A stretch of DNA of 64,000 bases from DASXRU01 sp033856235 (GCA_033856235.1 JAWVFI010000114.1:15377-79376); one strand, 5' to 3'. Numbered from the stretch's first letter, positions 35,368-44,476 are shown. Program-made: numbers and translations. Notes: generated from the letters alone by a model not told the origin.

Positions 35368-36906
35368 TCAGTCGAATCGCAAATACTTCCGGTTGACCCA
35401 GCCGCGATCAGAAGAAGCTGGATTGTCTTTCGTGCGGCCGTGCTCCAAGACCATGACTTCGCACCAGTTATTGGTGGCGTTTAGGATTCGGACCCGCGAC
35501 CCCTGCTCTGCCAAACCGACGCGATCATTCACCGGGCCGGGGTCAGAACGCAAGTTCAGATCGGTGATTGTCACCGCTTCGCGGCCTACGACATTCGGCG
35601 AACTGGTCGTCGTCGGAGCGGTCTGGACCCATCTCGAACGGATATATTTCTGCGTAGCGAAAAGCATCGCCGCAAAAGCGGCGATCAGAACGATGGCCAC
35701 GATGACGGTAGTGCTTCGGCGCGGCGTCCTGGCGCCGGGTTGACGCGGCACCGGCCGGCGGGCGGCCGCATCTGGCATCGCCGCAATAATTTCGCCGGCC
35801 TTCTGTCGCGTCGCCGGTGGCGTTGTGGTTCGCGCGGCAACCGGCACGACGATACGGGCGCGCCGGGCGCCGTTTCCAGCCATCGCCAGCGGCACATTGC
35901 TGGTGAGCTCAAAATCAGGACGCGGTGGCGCTTGCGGCACCACCACAGTTTCCAGGCCCAGATCGGCGCTGGGACGTCGGCCGCTGCTGGCGTCTGAAAT
36001 ATCGAGCGGGCGAGTCGGCGGCAAGCCCGCATCGCTCAGATGGTCCCAAAACTCCTGCACTGTTTGATAGCGATCACCAGGCCGGCTCTGCGTGGCCCGG
36101 CGCAGGACTTCCAGCACCGCGGGCGCCCAGAACTCACTGGTGACGCTGGCGGGAAGTTCGCTAATCGAATGTTGGGCGAAGCGGCGCGGCGCCTCGCCAG
36201 TGATAATTGCATACGTCGTCTTGGCCAACGAATAGATGTCCGCGGCCGGCGTCAGGCGGCTGCGCATGATCGGGAGCGATGCCGTATCGAGTTGCCCTGT
36301 CTGCACCAGAGGGTTGTGTTCCGGCGCCGCGTAGATGTTGGTTCCCACTCGCGTAATCACTTCATCACCCAGGTCCGTTTTCGCCACGCCGAAGTCGGCG
36401 ATCTTTACCACTTCGCAGTCCGCCGTCAACAAGAGGTTCTGGGGTTTGATGTCGCGATGAATGACGTTGTGCGAATGGGCGTGGGCCAGACCGGCGCAAA
36501 CCTGCTCGAGATAAAAAAGCGCTCGCTGTAGCGGCAGCTTGCGGCCGCGACAGAGCGCGGCCAGGTCGCCGCCACTCAGGTACTCGAGCACAATGTAATG
36601 AAAAGCCTGGCCCGCGAGGTCGATGGCCGTGCCATGACCCAGACGGTTGATGACGTGAGGGTGCCTGACCCGATCCAGAGCAACGGCTTCGTTCTGGAAA
36701 TTCTCGATTAGCGTGCGCTCCAGTTCAGGATCCGGCACGCCCTGGAGGAGGACGTTCAGCGCTTTGATTACAACTTCCGGAGCCGGTCCTTCCGTTGCGG
36801 CGCGATCATGGGCCACGTAAATCTCGGCGTAACTGCCGCGCCCCAGACACTGTTCGATGTCGTAACGTCCATCGACCGTAGTTTGTAAGACCTGTAATTC
36901 CGACAT
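35368..36906 (-). CDS. membrane Ser/Thr protein kinase with extracytoplasmic SH3-like domain
   Basis: A 512-residue kinase. Cytoplasmic domain at about 10-290: Gly-loop LGRGSYAEIYVAHD, ATP-lysine in VVIKALNVLL, catalytic VIHRDIKPQN (about residue 148), IADFGVAK and APEHN. A Pro/Arg-rich linker leads to one transmembrane helix (TVIVAIVLIAAFAAMLFA), and the periplasmic C-terminus is SH3-like (VTITDLNLRSDPGPVNDRVGLAEQGSRVRIL). This replaces the PASTA domains of PknB-type kinases and suggests sensing of cell-wall material. The adjacent PP2C gene supplies the matching phosphatase. The reading frame extends to 36924 through repeat A5; MSELQVLQTTVDGRYDI at 36906 is the chosen start. Confidence 0.93.
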   Translation of the reverse strand: MSELQVLQTTVDGRYDIEQCLGRGSYAEIYVAHDRAATEGPAPEVVIKALNVLLQGVPDPELERTLIENFQNEAVALDRVRHPHVINRLGHGTAIDLAGQAFHYIVLEYLSGGDLAALCRGRKLPLQRALFYLEQVCAGLAHAHSHNVIHRDIKPQNLLLTADCEVVKIADFGVAKTDLGDEVITRVGTNIYAAPEHNPLVQTGQLDTASLPIMRSRLTPAADIYSLAKTTYAIITGEAPRRFAQHSISELPASVTSEFWAPAVLEVLRRATQSRPGDRYQTVQEFWDHLSDAGLPPTRPLDISDASSGRRPSADLGLETVVVPQAPPRPDFELTSNVPLAMAGNGARRARIVVPVAARTTTPPATRQKAGEIIAAMPDAAARRPVPRQPGARTPRRSTTVIVAIVLIAAFAAMLFATQKYIRSRWVQTAPTTTSSPNVVGREAVTITDLNLRSDPGPVNDRVGLAEQGSRVRILNATNNWCEVMVLEHGRTKDNPASSDRGWVNRKYLRFD

Positions 36907-36915
36907 GATTAGCAT

Positions 36916-36991
36916 GTAACGCAAACTCTAGTTTGCGATTAGTCGAAGGCCAGTTCGACTGGCGCCGAACGCAAACTAAAGTTCGCGTTAC
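36916..36991. repeat. paired-palindrome element A5 (PP2C-kinase spacer)
   Basis: GTAACGCAAACTCTAGTTTG plus two bases (36916-36937) is mirrored by the inverted copy at 36970-36991 at 20 of 22 positions. It has the same handle (GTAACGC) as A4. It lies between two codirectional minus-strand genes; the kinase start follows within about 10 bp, without a Shine-Dalgarno sequence. Confidence 0.8.
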
Positions 36992-36996
36992 TGGCG

Positions 36997-38496
36997 TCAC
37001 GGCGCCGGCGTTGCGGTCTTGATGCTGATACCTTCTTCCAGCAAGCGCATCGCTTTCTCTTCTGCTTGCCTTGCTTCCAACGGGCTCAGGGCGGTGTCCT
37101 GGTTTTTCAGCCGCAAGGCCGCTGCCGCCGCTGCCAGGCGCGTTTCCGCTTCCAGCGAGAGCTTTGCAGGCGATTCAGTTCGCGCTTTGCCAAGCGCCGC
37201 CTCGAAGGCCGCCATCGCATCGCGATGATTTCCCGTCAGCATCAGCGCCCGACCGTAAAGGTAAATAGTCTCGGCATCTTTTGCCGCCAGGGCATTCGCG
37301 CGTTCTTCATTGGAAGTTCCCGCGGGAGCATGATCGGTCACCCATTGCTGCGGATTGACGTCAACTGCATTGCGCTTACTTTCAAACTCGGCGCGTAGAT
37401 TCATTTCCGGCGCCGGCGTCGGCGTGGCTACAGCTGTGTTCGCCACCGCAGCCTGCATCCGCTGCTGGTAACGCACGCCACCGTAAAAAGCTCCGGCAAC
37501 CGCACCGATAAAGAGCAGGAAGAGAAGGAAACGCAGCCCGCCGCTCTTCCTGCTGGATTTGCCGCTGGATTTGGATGCTGGGGTAGCTGTCGCCGTTTGA
37601 GCCACTTCTGATTTGGGTTCCGTTTGCGGGAAGGCAATGCGCGATGGCGGAGTTAGCCGCGTTTGCGGGGCTGCGACTGCGGCCACAGCCGTTGTCTCAA
37701 TGGAAAGGGTACGGTCAAGCTTCGGCTCCAGCGATTTGCCTGTTCGCACGCCGACCCGAACGATCACCGCCGTCAAATTATCTTCGGCGCCGCGCTCATG
37801 GCAGCGTCGCTTCATCTCGGCGCAGACTTTGTTTGCCTCTTGATCGGCATTTAACAATTCGCGAATTTCGGGATCGGGCAGATGGCGCGTGATGCCGTCC
37901 GTGCACAAGAGAAAGGTCGTACCGTCGGCTACTTCCAGAATCCTCATGTCAACTTCGACCGCAGGTTCGGCGCCGAGGGCCCGGCTGATCACGTTCTTGC
38001 TGGGATGGTTCGCTGCCTGCTCCGGAGTCATGCGTCCGGCGCGCACTTCCTCTTCGACAATCGAGTGGTCGGCAGTTTCGCGATGAAGTTTTCCATCCGG
38101 GGTCAGGCGATAGAGTCGCGAATCACCGACGTGACCGATGGTGGCGCGATGTCCATCCAGATGCAAAGCAACGATTGTCGTCGCCATCATCGAGAGCTTG
38201 CGATGCTCGGTGGACAGCTTGTGGATGGAACTATTGGCCCTTTGAATCGCCAACTCCATCAGGTCTTCGATATCGGCGCCTGCGGTCTGGTGGCGGAAGG
38301 CCTCACCCAGGACTTCAATCGCGGTCTTCGAAGCGACTTCGCCGGCTTCCGCGCCTCCGACGCCGTCGGCGACAGCAAAAATATTTCGGGAGGGATCCTC
38401 AAGCAACGAATCTTCGTTAAGCGGGCGCTTTGGATTCAGCCCCCGATCGGTGACGGAACCTATTTCGAGTTTGACGGAATTGGCTGGTTCGTTCAT
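36997..38496 (-). CDS. PP2C-family Ser/Thr phosphatase with membrane helix and helical tail
   Basis: A 499-residue protein. The N-terminal PP2C domain (about 8-250) has the metal-binding motifs NEDSLL, ADGVGG, GDSRLYRLTPDG and DNLTAVIVRV. A Ser/Lys-rich linker precedes one transmembrane helix (LRFLLFLLFIGAVAGAFYGG, about 325-345). The periplasmic tail (about 375-499) is Ala-rich and TPR-like (AKDAETIYLYGRALMLTGNHRDAMAAFEAAL). It should dephosphorylate targets of the neighbouring kinase, as PstP does for PknB. The tail is an addition not seen in PstP. It starts within a 4-bp overlap with the FtsW/RodA-type stop, indicating co-translation. Confidence 0.93.
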   Translation of the reverse strand: MNEPANSVKLEIGSVTDRGLNPKRPLNEDSLLEDPSRNIFAVADGVGGAEAGEVASKTAIEVLGEAFRHQTAGADIEDLMELAIQRANSSIHKLSTEHRKLSMMATTIVALHLDGHRATIGHVGDSRLYRLTPDGKLHRETADHSIVEEEVRAGRMTPEQAANHPSKNVISRALGAEPAVEVDMRILEVADGTTFLLCTDGITRHLPDPEIRELLNADQEANKVCAEMKRRCHERGAEDNLTAVIVRVGVRTGKSLEPKLDRTLSIETTAVAAVAAPQTRLTPPSRIAFPQTEPKSEVAQTATATPASKSSGKSSRKSGGLRFLLFLLFIGAVAGAFYGGVRYQQRMQAAVANTAVATPTPAPEMNLRAEFESKRNAVDVNPQQWVTDHAPAGTSNEERANALAAKDAETIYLYGRALMLTGNHRDAMAAFEAALGKARTESPAKLSLEAETRLAAAAAALRLKNQDTALSPLEARQAEEKAMRLLEEGISIKTATPAP

Positions 38497-40190
38497 TCAA
38501 CGGCCTCCAGCACGTGTCGCTCGCCTGGTTGATCCTTGCGCCGGGTTCGCGCGGTGACCTGCGCGTCGCGAGCGTTGCGGTGTGAAAATGCCATCAACAT
38601 TCCCAGCATGGCGAAACTTGTGATCAGACTAAATCCGCCGTGACTGACGAAAGGCAGCGTAATCCCCGTCATCGGCAGGGCGCGCGTGATGCCGCCAATA
38701 TTTACCAGCGCCTGGAATCCGATGAAGGCTGTCAGTCCGGCTGAGCAAAGCTTGGTAAACATATCACGCGCCTGAAGCGAAGTGCGAACCCCTGCAATCA
38801 CCAAAATGATGATGGCCAGAAAGACCAGCGCGCCGCCGGCCAGGCCCATTTCTTCAGCAATGGCCGCGTACACATAATCGGAATCCGCAATCGGAATCAC
38901 TTCCGGAAACCCGAGGCCAAGTCCGCGGCCGCTGGTCTTTCCGGAGGCGATACCAAAAATCGCCTGGGCGGGCTGAAAAGCGAGTTTGTCGAACCAGATA
39001 TCAACGTTAACTGTCTTCTGCATGGCCGGACTCTGCTCAGCCAGTTCCTTCATCTCGGGGTTCTTGGCCAGCGCTTCCTCATAATCTTTCTTCCACCATG
39101 AGACTTCGGGCGAAGGCGGATCAAAACCATCGAGCCACAAATGAAAGCGCTGCTGAATTCGCGATGGGAGGGCAGCTTGGATGGGCCGGGCCAGCGTCGG
39201 CAAAAGCGGCACTTTTTCCTGAACATCACGGGGCAAAGCGCCCACGACCAGGATGCCAATAATGATCACCATGGAGCCCACAAACAGCAGCAGCTGCGGC
39301 CACCGTCGTACCGCCACCAGGTAGAGCGTCGCGTAGGCGGCGCTGAAGATCAACATCTGCCCGAAGTCCTTCAACGCGAAGAATGGGATGAAGGGAATCA
39401 GCCCCATTGCGAGCAGAGGCACTATGTCGCGCGCGCGCGGCAGCGCCCAGTAAGTGCGCGCCAGGTCTTTGTAGCGCGCGGTGAGAATTCCGGCGAAGCC
39501 AATTAGGAACGGTATTTTTGAAGGCTCCCACGGCGTTGTATTTCCGACAGCCTTCCCGGCGCTGGAGGTTATCACTGCCCAACCTAGCGGAATCAGCGTG
39601 GCGACCACGATGATGAAACTGTTGCGTTGCATCCAGGACAGATAGCGTTCGCGGACGCAAATCCAGAAAGCGCCGGCAAACGCCAACAGCGAGAAGATGG
39701 GAATCCAGGTGTAGCTCGAAGTCAGCGCGTTCTCCAACGAATACGATGACTGCTTCAGGGGGACCGGCTGGATTGGCACCGCGCCTGCGGGACCGACAGG
39801 GAAGCCCATCAACTGCTTCTTGGCGTCGTCATAATTCTCATTGATATAGCGGATGCGCAGCGCGTCGGTCTTCTCGGCCCGAGCTGCTGCTTTATTTCGA
39901 GAGTTGTATTCCGGGTCGCTATAAAGGCGGAACTGGATCAACATGCCGATCGAGAACAGCAGGATGGCCGCCGTATAGAGTGTCCAGTTGCCTTTGAACT
40001 TCATCACCCGCGTCAGCCACAGGACCAGGCCGATGATGGGAGCATAAAGCAGAAGGTCCCGCAGGCCGCCCACCCAAGAGGTTTCGTATCCGCGAATCAT
40101 GGCGCTGCGCCCGAGGGCGAAATAAGCCGTCGCCTCAAGCAGCACGATCAGAAAGAGCAGCAGCAGATGTGATGATGCGCGGTTCTTCAT
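38493..40190 (-). CDS. FtsW/RodA/SpoVE-family glycan polymerase
   Basis: A 565-residue polytopic membrane protein of the SEDS family, which polymerises lipid II into glycan strands. The C-terminal signature ALPMTGITLPFVSHGGFSLITSFAMLGMLM is clear, as are YAAIAEEMGLAGGALVFLAII and ASGKTSGRGLGLGFPEVIP in the extracellular loop that contacts the cognate PBP. It is longer than typical RodA/FtsW (about 380-420 residues) because of extended N-terminal and loop segments, for example a hydrophilic insert around residues 90-140. The gene upstream encodes a PBP2-like transpeptidase, its usual partner. Whether it acts in elongation or division cannot be decided here. Confidence 0.93.
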   Translation of the reverse strand: MKNRASSHLLLLFLIVLLEATAYFALGRSAMIRGYETSWVGGLRDLLLYAPIIGLVLWLTRVMKFKGNWTLYTAAILLFSIGMLIQFRLYSDPEYNSRNKAAARAEKTDALRIRYINENYDDAKKQLMGFPVGPAGAVPIQPVPLKQSSYSLENALTSSYTWIPIFSLLAFAGAFWICVRERYLSWMQRNSFIIVVATLIPLGWAVITSSAGKAVGNTTPWEPSKIPFLIGFAGILTARYKDLARTYWALPRARDIVPLLAMGLIPFIPFFALKDFGQMLIFSAAYATLYLVAVRRWPQLLLFVGSMVIIIGILVVGALPRDVQEKVPLLPTLARPIQAALPSRIQQRFHLWLDGFDPPSPEVSWWKKDYEEALAKNPEMKELAEQSPAMQKTVNVDIWFDKLAFQPAQAIFGIASGKTSGRGLGLGFPEVIPIADSDYVYAAIAEEMGLAGGALVFLAIIILVIAGVRTSLQARDMFTKLCSAGLTAFIGFQALVNIGGITRALPMTGITLPFVSHGGFSLITSFAMLGMLMAFSHRNARDAQVTARTRRKDQPGERHVLEAVE

Positions 40191-40247
40191 GTCAGAAGTC
40201 AGATTTCAAATCTCAAATTTCAAATCCCAAATTTCAGATCTCAAATT
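40191..40247. repeat. AAATTTCAAATC-type low-complexity repeat E2
   Basis: Tandem and partly inverted copies of AGATTTCAAATCTCAAATTT-like words fill the gap between the codirectional PBP and FtsW/RodA-type genes. The composition is far more A/T-rich than the surrounding genes. It shares the AGATCTCA word with the perfect palindrome at 15951. Confidence 0.7.
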
Positions 40248-40284
40248 GCTGCAAGTGTCAGCGGGCGGCCTCCCAGGTAACTCA

Positions 40285-42201
40285 CTACTGCGTCGGGCGA
40301 GGCACCGGCGTTGCTGCCGGTCGCGGTCGCGGTTGATTGCCAGGCCGCGTCGGTGGCGGCTTCGCTGCATTCGTCGACCCCACATTTCCGAAGTAGCCGA
40401 GCTCTTTGGCCTTTAGAACCAATGCTGCCGCTACCGGCGCCGCGGATTTCGATCCATAGCCACCGCCTTCGATCACCACTGCGATTGCCAGTTGCGGCCG
40501 AGACAGCGGCGCCAGGCACAGAAACCAGCCGTCGATGCGCGGGTGTTCTTCGTCCATGATGGTTTCCTGGTATTGCCGGATGATATTGCCGCGCGCGTCT
40601 TTTTCTACCCGCAAGCGAGTCTTTGGCTGCCCCGTCTTCGGATCGAAGACCGGCACAACCTTTTGCCCGGTTCCCGTCTTGCCCCCAGTGATAACGCCGG
40701 CCGCATGGACCGGCGCAAAGACACCCCGAGCTGTGCCGCTGGCGCCGCCGGTCACGCGCCCCATGATTTCGCGCAGTCGCGCCGCCATCTGGGCCGGCAT
40801 CACCGATTGATAAACTTCAGGCGCCCGATTGAGTTCGATCCTGGTCTTCATGAGCTTGCCCTCCATGTTGCCGATGGCGGCAGCAGCCAGGGCCATCTGG
40901 AACGGAGTCATCTGTCCGGCGTAACCCTGACCGTATCCTTCGAGGGCAATATCGTAGCGGCTAATCTTAGGCCCGGTGACGATGGTTGACTCGCGCGGCG
41001 CGAGGGCGCGCTTGATCGCTTCCGTCGTTGCGTTCCACAACTCGGGTTCCTTCCGCCCGCGCAATGCTTCCGCGGGAGTGTCATACGCCCCGATTCCCAG
41101 AAGTATTGCCGCCTGCTTCAATCGCTGCGGCCCCAGCAGAACTCCCATCTGCGCGAAATACTGGTTACAAGAGACCTCGTAAGCGGTATCGATGCCGATC
41201 CGGCCGTGCACTTCGCCGGCGCCGCCATCGTCAAAGATAGGGTTCGCGCCCGGGGCTGCGTAATAACCGCCGCCGCTGCAAGTGAATTGTGTATTTTGTA
41301 GCCCGGCCAGAAATGCCGCCGTCATCGTCACCGTTTTGAAAGTGGAACCCGGTATGTAGTAGGCGCCCAGCGCGCGGCTGACCAGCGGCCGGTCGCGCTC
41401 GTTCGCTTCCAGCCGAATCCAGGTGTTCTCGTCCTGCACTTCTTTCAAACTGTAGGAAGGCTCGCTATAGATGGCCAGCACCTCCCCGGTTTGTGGATTC
41501 AGAACAACCGCGGCGCCGTGCTTTCCTTTTAATTGATCGACTGCGGCTTGTTGCAGATCGCGATCGATCGTCAGCGGCACATCGTTATTAACTTTGTGGC
41601 CGGCGCTCTCACCAGTAACAATCTGCCAGGTCTCCGGCACCGCGCCGCTCTGGGTACCAAACAAGGCCCGCTCCAATCCTGCGTCGCCGCGATCCGAACC
41701 AAAGAGATGGGCCAGAGCGCTGTCCATCGGATACTCTCGATTGATCGTGCCGCTCGTGTCGCGATGATAAAGCGCCAGAGGCCGCTGTTTGCGATCGTAG
41801 ATCCAACCTCGCAAGGTGGACTCGGAAAGCCGGCGAGCGCGCAAATCTTTGTAGCTCAACTCCTGGAAGCGGTCGTTGCTGCTTTCGGCGTACTTCGCCC
41901 AGTAAACGTGAAAACCAAAGACGGCGAGGGCGATGATCACAAAGAGAACGCGCAGGGCCCGCAGGCCGCGGTTGGTGGAGGTCGAGCCCAGTTTCTTGCG
42001 CACCTCGGTAGGCAGGTCGTTGGGATTGTTGCCGCGCGCCGCAGGCCGGTGCCATGTGCGAACCAGCGAGAGCAGCAACAGCAAGACCACCAGCAGGAGA
42101 CCGCCGATGTAGATCAAGGTGATCCATGCGGGTAACTTCTCCGGCGCGGTTGCGACCGGAGTTGCCTGTGCGGTTTGCAGCAGAAAGAGAACGACGGGCA
42201 T
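40285..42201 (-). CDS. penicillin-binding protein 2-like transpeptidase
   Basis: A 638-residue bitopic membrane protein. It has a membrane helix at about 25-48 (ITLIYIGGLLLVVLLLLLSLV), a second hydrophobic stretch near 75-95, a dimerisation region and a transpeptidase domain with acyl-Ser motif PGSTFKT, SCNQYFAQ (SxN) and KTGTGQKV (KTG). It cross-links peptidoglycan and pairs with the SEDS polymerase encoded next. The frame is open to 42267, but the start at 42201 has AAGGA about 10 bases before it and lies one base after the preceding stop. The C-terminal tail is Pro/Arg-rich (PPPTRPGNQPRPRPAATPVPRP). Confidence 0.93.
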   Translation of the reverse strand: MPVVLFLLQTAQATPVATAPEKLPAWITLIYIGGLLLVVLLLLLSLVRTWHRPAARGNNPNDLPTEVRKKLGSTSTNRGLRALRVLFVIIALAVFGFHVYWAKYAESSNDRFQELSYKDLRARRLSESTLRGWIYDRKQRPLALYHRDTSGTINREYPMDSALAHLFGSDRGDAGLERALFGTQSGAVPETWQIVTGESAGHKVNNDVPLTIDRDLQQAAVDQLKGKHGAAVVLNPQTGEVLAIYSEPSYSLKEVQDENTWIRLEANERDRPLVSRALGAYYIPGSTFKTVTMTAAFLAGLQNTQFTCSGGGYYAAPGANPIFDDGGAGEVHGRIGIDTAYEVSCNQYFAQMGVLLGPQRLKQAAILLGIGAYDTPAEALRGRKEPELWNATTEAIKRALAPRESTIVTGPKISRYDIALEGYGQGYAGQMTPFQMALAAAAIGNMEGKLMKTRIELNRAPEVYQSVMPAQMAARLREIMGRVTGGASGTARGVFAPVHAAGVITGGKTGTGQKVVPVFDPKTGQPKTRLRVEKDARGNIIRQYQETIMDEEHPRIDGWFLCLAPLSRPQLAIAVVIEGGGYGSKSAAPVAAALVLKAKELGYFGNVGSTNAAKPPPTRPGNQPRPRPAATPVPRPTQ

Positions 42202-42202
42202 T

Positions 42203-43090
42203 TTACGATTTGTCCTTGCGGAAGCGCACCTCGACGTCCCCGAAGGCGACCACATCGCCTTCGGCAATGGGATAAGCCTCGCCGTAGGACAGGCGGCGTC
42301 CGTTGATAAAAGTGCCGTTGGTTGAGCCGGTGTCCGCGACCATCAGTACATCTTCGTGGTTCATCATCAGGGTCGCGTGAATCTTGGACACACTGCCGTC
42401 GTTCAGATGAAGCTCGTTGTCGGTGCCGCGTCCCACGCTTCGGCGTTTCCCCCCGGGTTTGAAACTCAGCGGAACTTCGCGGCGCGTGCCCTGCATCGTA
42501 ATCCTCGCGAAAATTGGAATGTCGGGAACGGCAACGGCCCCATGGGGAATATTTGCAGCGCCCACTTCTTTCGCGGCCCGGCGCGCCTCGTCCTCCTGCT
42601 TCAATTCTTCTTCGAACTCGCCGAAGCTAGGCTCAACGTTCACCCCGGACGTGAAGATATCGACCTCGGTTTCCATCCTCACCGGGGCGAGCGTCCGATA
42701 GCGATGGTCGTTAATATGATCGATGGCCGCAGCCAAAAGTTCATGTTCCAAATCCTGAATCAGTTCCGGTTCGGCCTCCGAGTGTTTGCCCCATTCAACC
42801 TTCAGCTTTAACAAATGCGGAGCGATGCGGCCCTTCGCGCCTTCATCACGCGTTCGCTGATCGATCATCAAGTTCATGCGTTTGATGAGGCGGCTGAGAG
42901 TAAGGCCACTCTTCGGATCGATGGTCCTACCCAGTTTTCGATCAAGGACTTCGCCGGCGCTCTCCAAAGCGCGGCGCAGCAAGCGCTCAGGCAAAGCCGC
43001 GGGGCGCGTTGTCGAACCAGGCAAATCAGGCTTGGCGTTTTCGTCAGCGCCGTCCTCACTCTTGCGGTGTGAATTGTCTGGCTCGGTCAT
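42203..43090 (-). CDS. FhaA-like protein (DUF3662-like domain + FHA), first gene of wall/kinase locus
   Basis: A 295-residue cytoplasmic protein. The middle region (about 30-160; LPERLLRRALESAGEVLDRKL, APHLLKLKVEWGKHSEAEPELIQDLEHELLAAAIDHINDHRYRT) matches the FhaA/DUF3662 N-terminal type. Residues about 205-292 form an FHA domain with all key positions (SVGRGTDNELHLNDGSVSKIHATL, GSTNGTFINGRRL). It probably binds phosphothreonine produced by the kinase three genes downstream. Tight spacing with the PBP gene (one base) marks an operon. It is a distant paralogue of the FHA protein at 34356-35228, so the locus is bracketed by two such adaptors. Confidence 0.9.
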   Translation of the reverse strand: MTEPDNSHRKSEDGADENAKPDLPGSTTRPAALPERLLRRALESAGEVLDRKLGRTIDPKSGLTLSRLIKRMNLMIDQRTRDEGAKGRIAPHLLKLKVEWGKHSEAEPELIQDLEHELLAAAIDHINDHRYRTLAPVRMETEVDIFTSGVNVEPSFGEFEEELKQEDEARRAAKEVGAANIPHGAVAVPDIPIFARITMQGTRREVPLSFKPGGKRRSVGRGTDNELHLNDGSVSKIHATLMMNHEDVLMVADTGSTNGTFINGRRLSYGEAYPIAEGDVVAFGDVEVRFRKDKS

Positions 43091-43169
43091 AAACTTACAG
43101 TACGACTATGAACGCACACTAGTTCGCTCAAGCGGCGAATTCCGCGCCCTAAAGCGCGTAACGACAAAA

Positions 43170-43192
43170 ACGCAGTCCCACCATGACTGCGT
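43170..43192. other. isolated 8-bp hairpin in a divergent spacer
   Basis: ACGCAGTC (43170-43177) and GACTGCGT (43185-43192) form a perfect stem around a 7-base loop. It lies in the 253-bp gap between the divergently read FHA and coiled-coil genes and belongs to neither gene's end. It could be an operator or the end of a small RNA. Confidence 0.4.
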
Positions 43193-43279
43193 CAGGGAAC
43201 ACTACTTGCTCGGTACGGACGCTATTCTAACTGAAACGGAAGTTTGGTAATAGGGGGAAATGGATGGGTGAGGTCGAGC

Positions 43280-43309
43280 TTGGCTTGCGCCATGGCAATT
43301 AGCTACACT
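43280..43309 (+). promoter_or_regulatory. candidate sigma-70 promoter for the 97-residue coiled-coil gene
   Basis: TTGGCT (43280-43285) and TACACT (43304-43309) with an 18-bp spacer precede the ATG at 43344 by 34 bp. GAGG at 43330-43333 is the ribosome-binding site. Visual evidence only. Confidence 0.3.
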
Positions 43310-43343
43310 AGGTGAGAAAGTTCCCAGCTGAGGTAAAGTGGAA

Positions 43344-43637
43344 ATGACTAATGAAGAACTCAACACGAGAATGGAATTCCTCCTTAACCAGCAAGCCCAA
43401 TTCGCATCTGACTTAGCAGGGATTGAAGACGTAGTGGGTCGGCTTGCCAATGCGAGTCTGGGAAGATTTGATACTGTGGATGAAAGAATCTCTGCCTTAG
43501 TTGACTCGCAAACTGCATTAGTTGACTCTCAAATCAGATTGAGCGAAGCGCAGGCCCAGACCGATGAAAAGTTGAAGAACCTCATCGCGGTTGTCGATCG
43601 CTACTTTAGCGATCGTAACGGCGGCCCGCGTCCCTAA
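43344..43637 (+). CDS. small coiled-coil protein of the MTNEEL type
   Basis: A 97-residue protein beginning MTNEELNTRMEFLLNQQAQFASDLAGIEDVVGRLA, predicted almost entirely alpha-helical coiled coil, with a repeat TALVDSQ / IRLSEAQ in the middle and a basic, Pro-ending tail. No signal peptide or membrane segment. The GTG two codons earlier is possible, but GAGGTAAAGTGGAA places the ATG at proper distance. Small proteins with this N-terminus are, from general knowledge, common in Blastocatellia genomes; their function is not known to me. It may be related in role to the coiled-coil protein at 5596-5988. It overlaps the stop of the convergent methyltransferase gene by 4 bp. Confidence 0.75.
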   Translation: MTNEELNTRMEFLLNQQAQFASDLAGIEDVVGRLANASLGRFDTVDERISALVDSQTALVDSQIRLSEAQAQTDEKLKNLIAVVDRYFSDRNGGPRP

Positions 43638-44464
43638 CTCTTCGCGCGAAGTGGAAGCGAGCTATCGGTCACTGGGCCTCGTTGCCTTGCTGCTTCATAA
43701 AGAACAATCCCGGTCGCCACCGCGACATTCAAACTCTCAACGCTGGCCTGCATGTGGATTCTAACCGCGTCATCAGCGGCGGAGATTTCCTCGGGGGAAA
43801 GGCCGCTCGATTCGGGGCCGACGATCAGTGCTGACGGTTGGCGCCAATCGATATCGGTGAAGAGCTTTGGCGCTTCGGCATCGGCACAAACTGTGTGAAT
43901 GTTTCTTTGCGAACACCAAGCCATGACTTCCATATAACTTGCGCCGGTCCATACGGGCAGCCGAAAGGCAGAACCCATCGCCCCGCGCAACGCCTTGGGA
44001 GAAAAAGGATCGGCCGTATCCGCCGTCGCGATCGCGCCCGTCACACCGGCCGCCTCAGCGGTCCGGAGAATAGCGCCCACATTAACCGGGTTGTTTATGA
44101 GGTGCATCACTATCAAAAGCGGCGACTCAGATTGCGCGGTCTTGAAAGACGCTTCATCCATTTGCGGCCGCTGCGCCAGAACGACGATTCCCTGTGGCGT
44201 TTTGGTATAAGAAATTGAGGCCAGGAGTTTTTCACTGACTGAAGCGGTCCGCTCAGCAACAGTTTCCAGCCTCTCGACTATCCCGGCAGCACTTGGCTTT
44301 CGCGCCAGCTCCTCAGAATAAATCACAGCGTCGATCGGGAGTTTTGAACGCAAGAGCTCTTCGCAAAGGCGCAGACCTTCAACAAAAATCTGTTCCGGAA
44401 CCTTTCCGTCACGCACGGCACGAGCGTGGCGGAGTAGGGAATTGTCGCGACTATCGATCTTCAT
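43634..44464 (-). CDS. TrmH/SpoU-family RNA 2'-O-methyltransferase
   Basis: A 276-residue SPOUT methyltransferase. The N-terminal substrate-binding domain (about 1-100; ISYTKTPQGIVVLAQRP) is followed by the knotted SpoU domain with its three motifs: IVMHLINNPVNVGAILRTAEAAG (motif 1, Asn and Arg conserved), ALIVGPESSGLSPEEI (motif 2) and IHMQASVESLNVAVATGIVLYEAARQR (motif 3). It should transfer methyl from S-adenosylmethionine to ribose 2'-OH of rRNA or tRNA; the exact target cannot be told. The start is placed at the ATG two codons inside the open frame. It lies 12 bp downstream of the EEP gene on the same strand. Confidence 0.92.
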   Translation of the reverse strand: MKIDSRDNSLLRHARAVRDGKVPEQIFVEGLRLCEELLRSKLPIDAVIYSEELARKPSAAGIVERLETVAERTASVSEKLLASISYTKTPQGIVVLAQRPQMDEASFKTAQSESPLLIVMHLINNPVNVGAILRTAEAAGVTGAIATADTADPFSPKALRGAMGSAFRLPVWTGASYMEVMAWCSQRNIHTVCADAEAPKLFTDIDWRQPSALIVGPESSGLSPEEISAADDAVRIHMQASVESLNVAVATGIVLYEAARQRGPVTDSSLPLRAKS

Positions 44465-44476
44465 TAGCAATTTGGA

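Noticed and set aside
36907..36924. TTG start adding six residues to the Ser/Thr kinase
   Set aside because: These codons lie in or right against repeat A5; MSELQVLQ is the better start.
43170..43192. Hairpin in the FHA/coiled-coil divergent gap as a transcription terminator
   Set aside because: No gene ends near it on either strand and there is no T-run; kept only as an unexplained hairpin.
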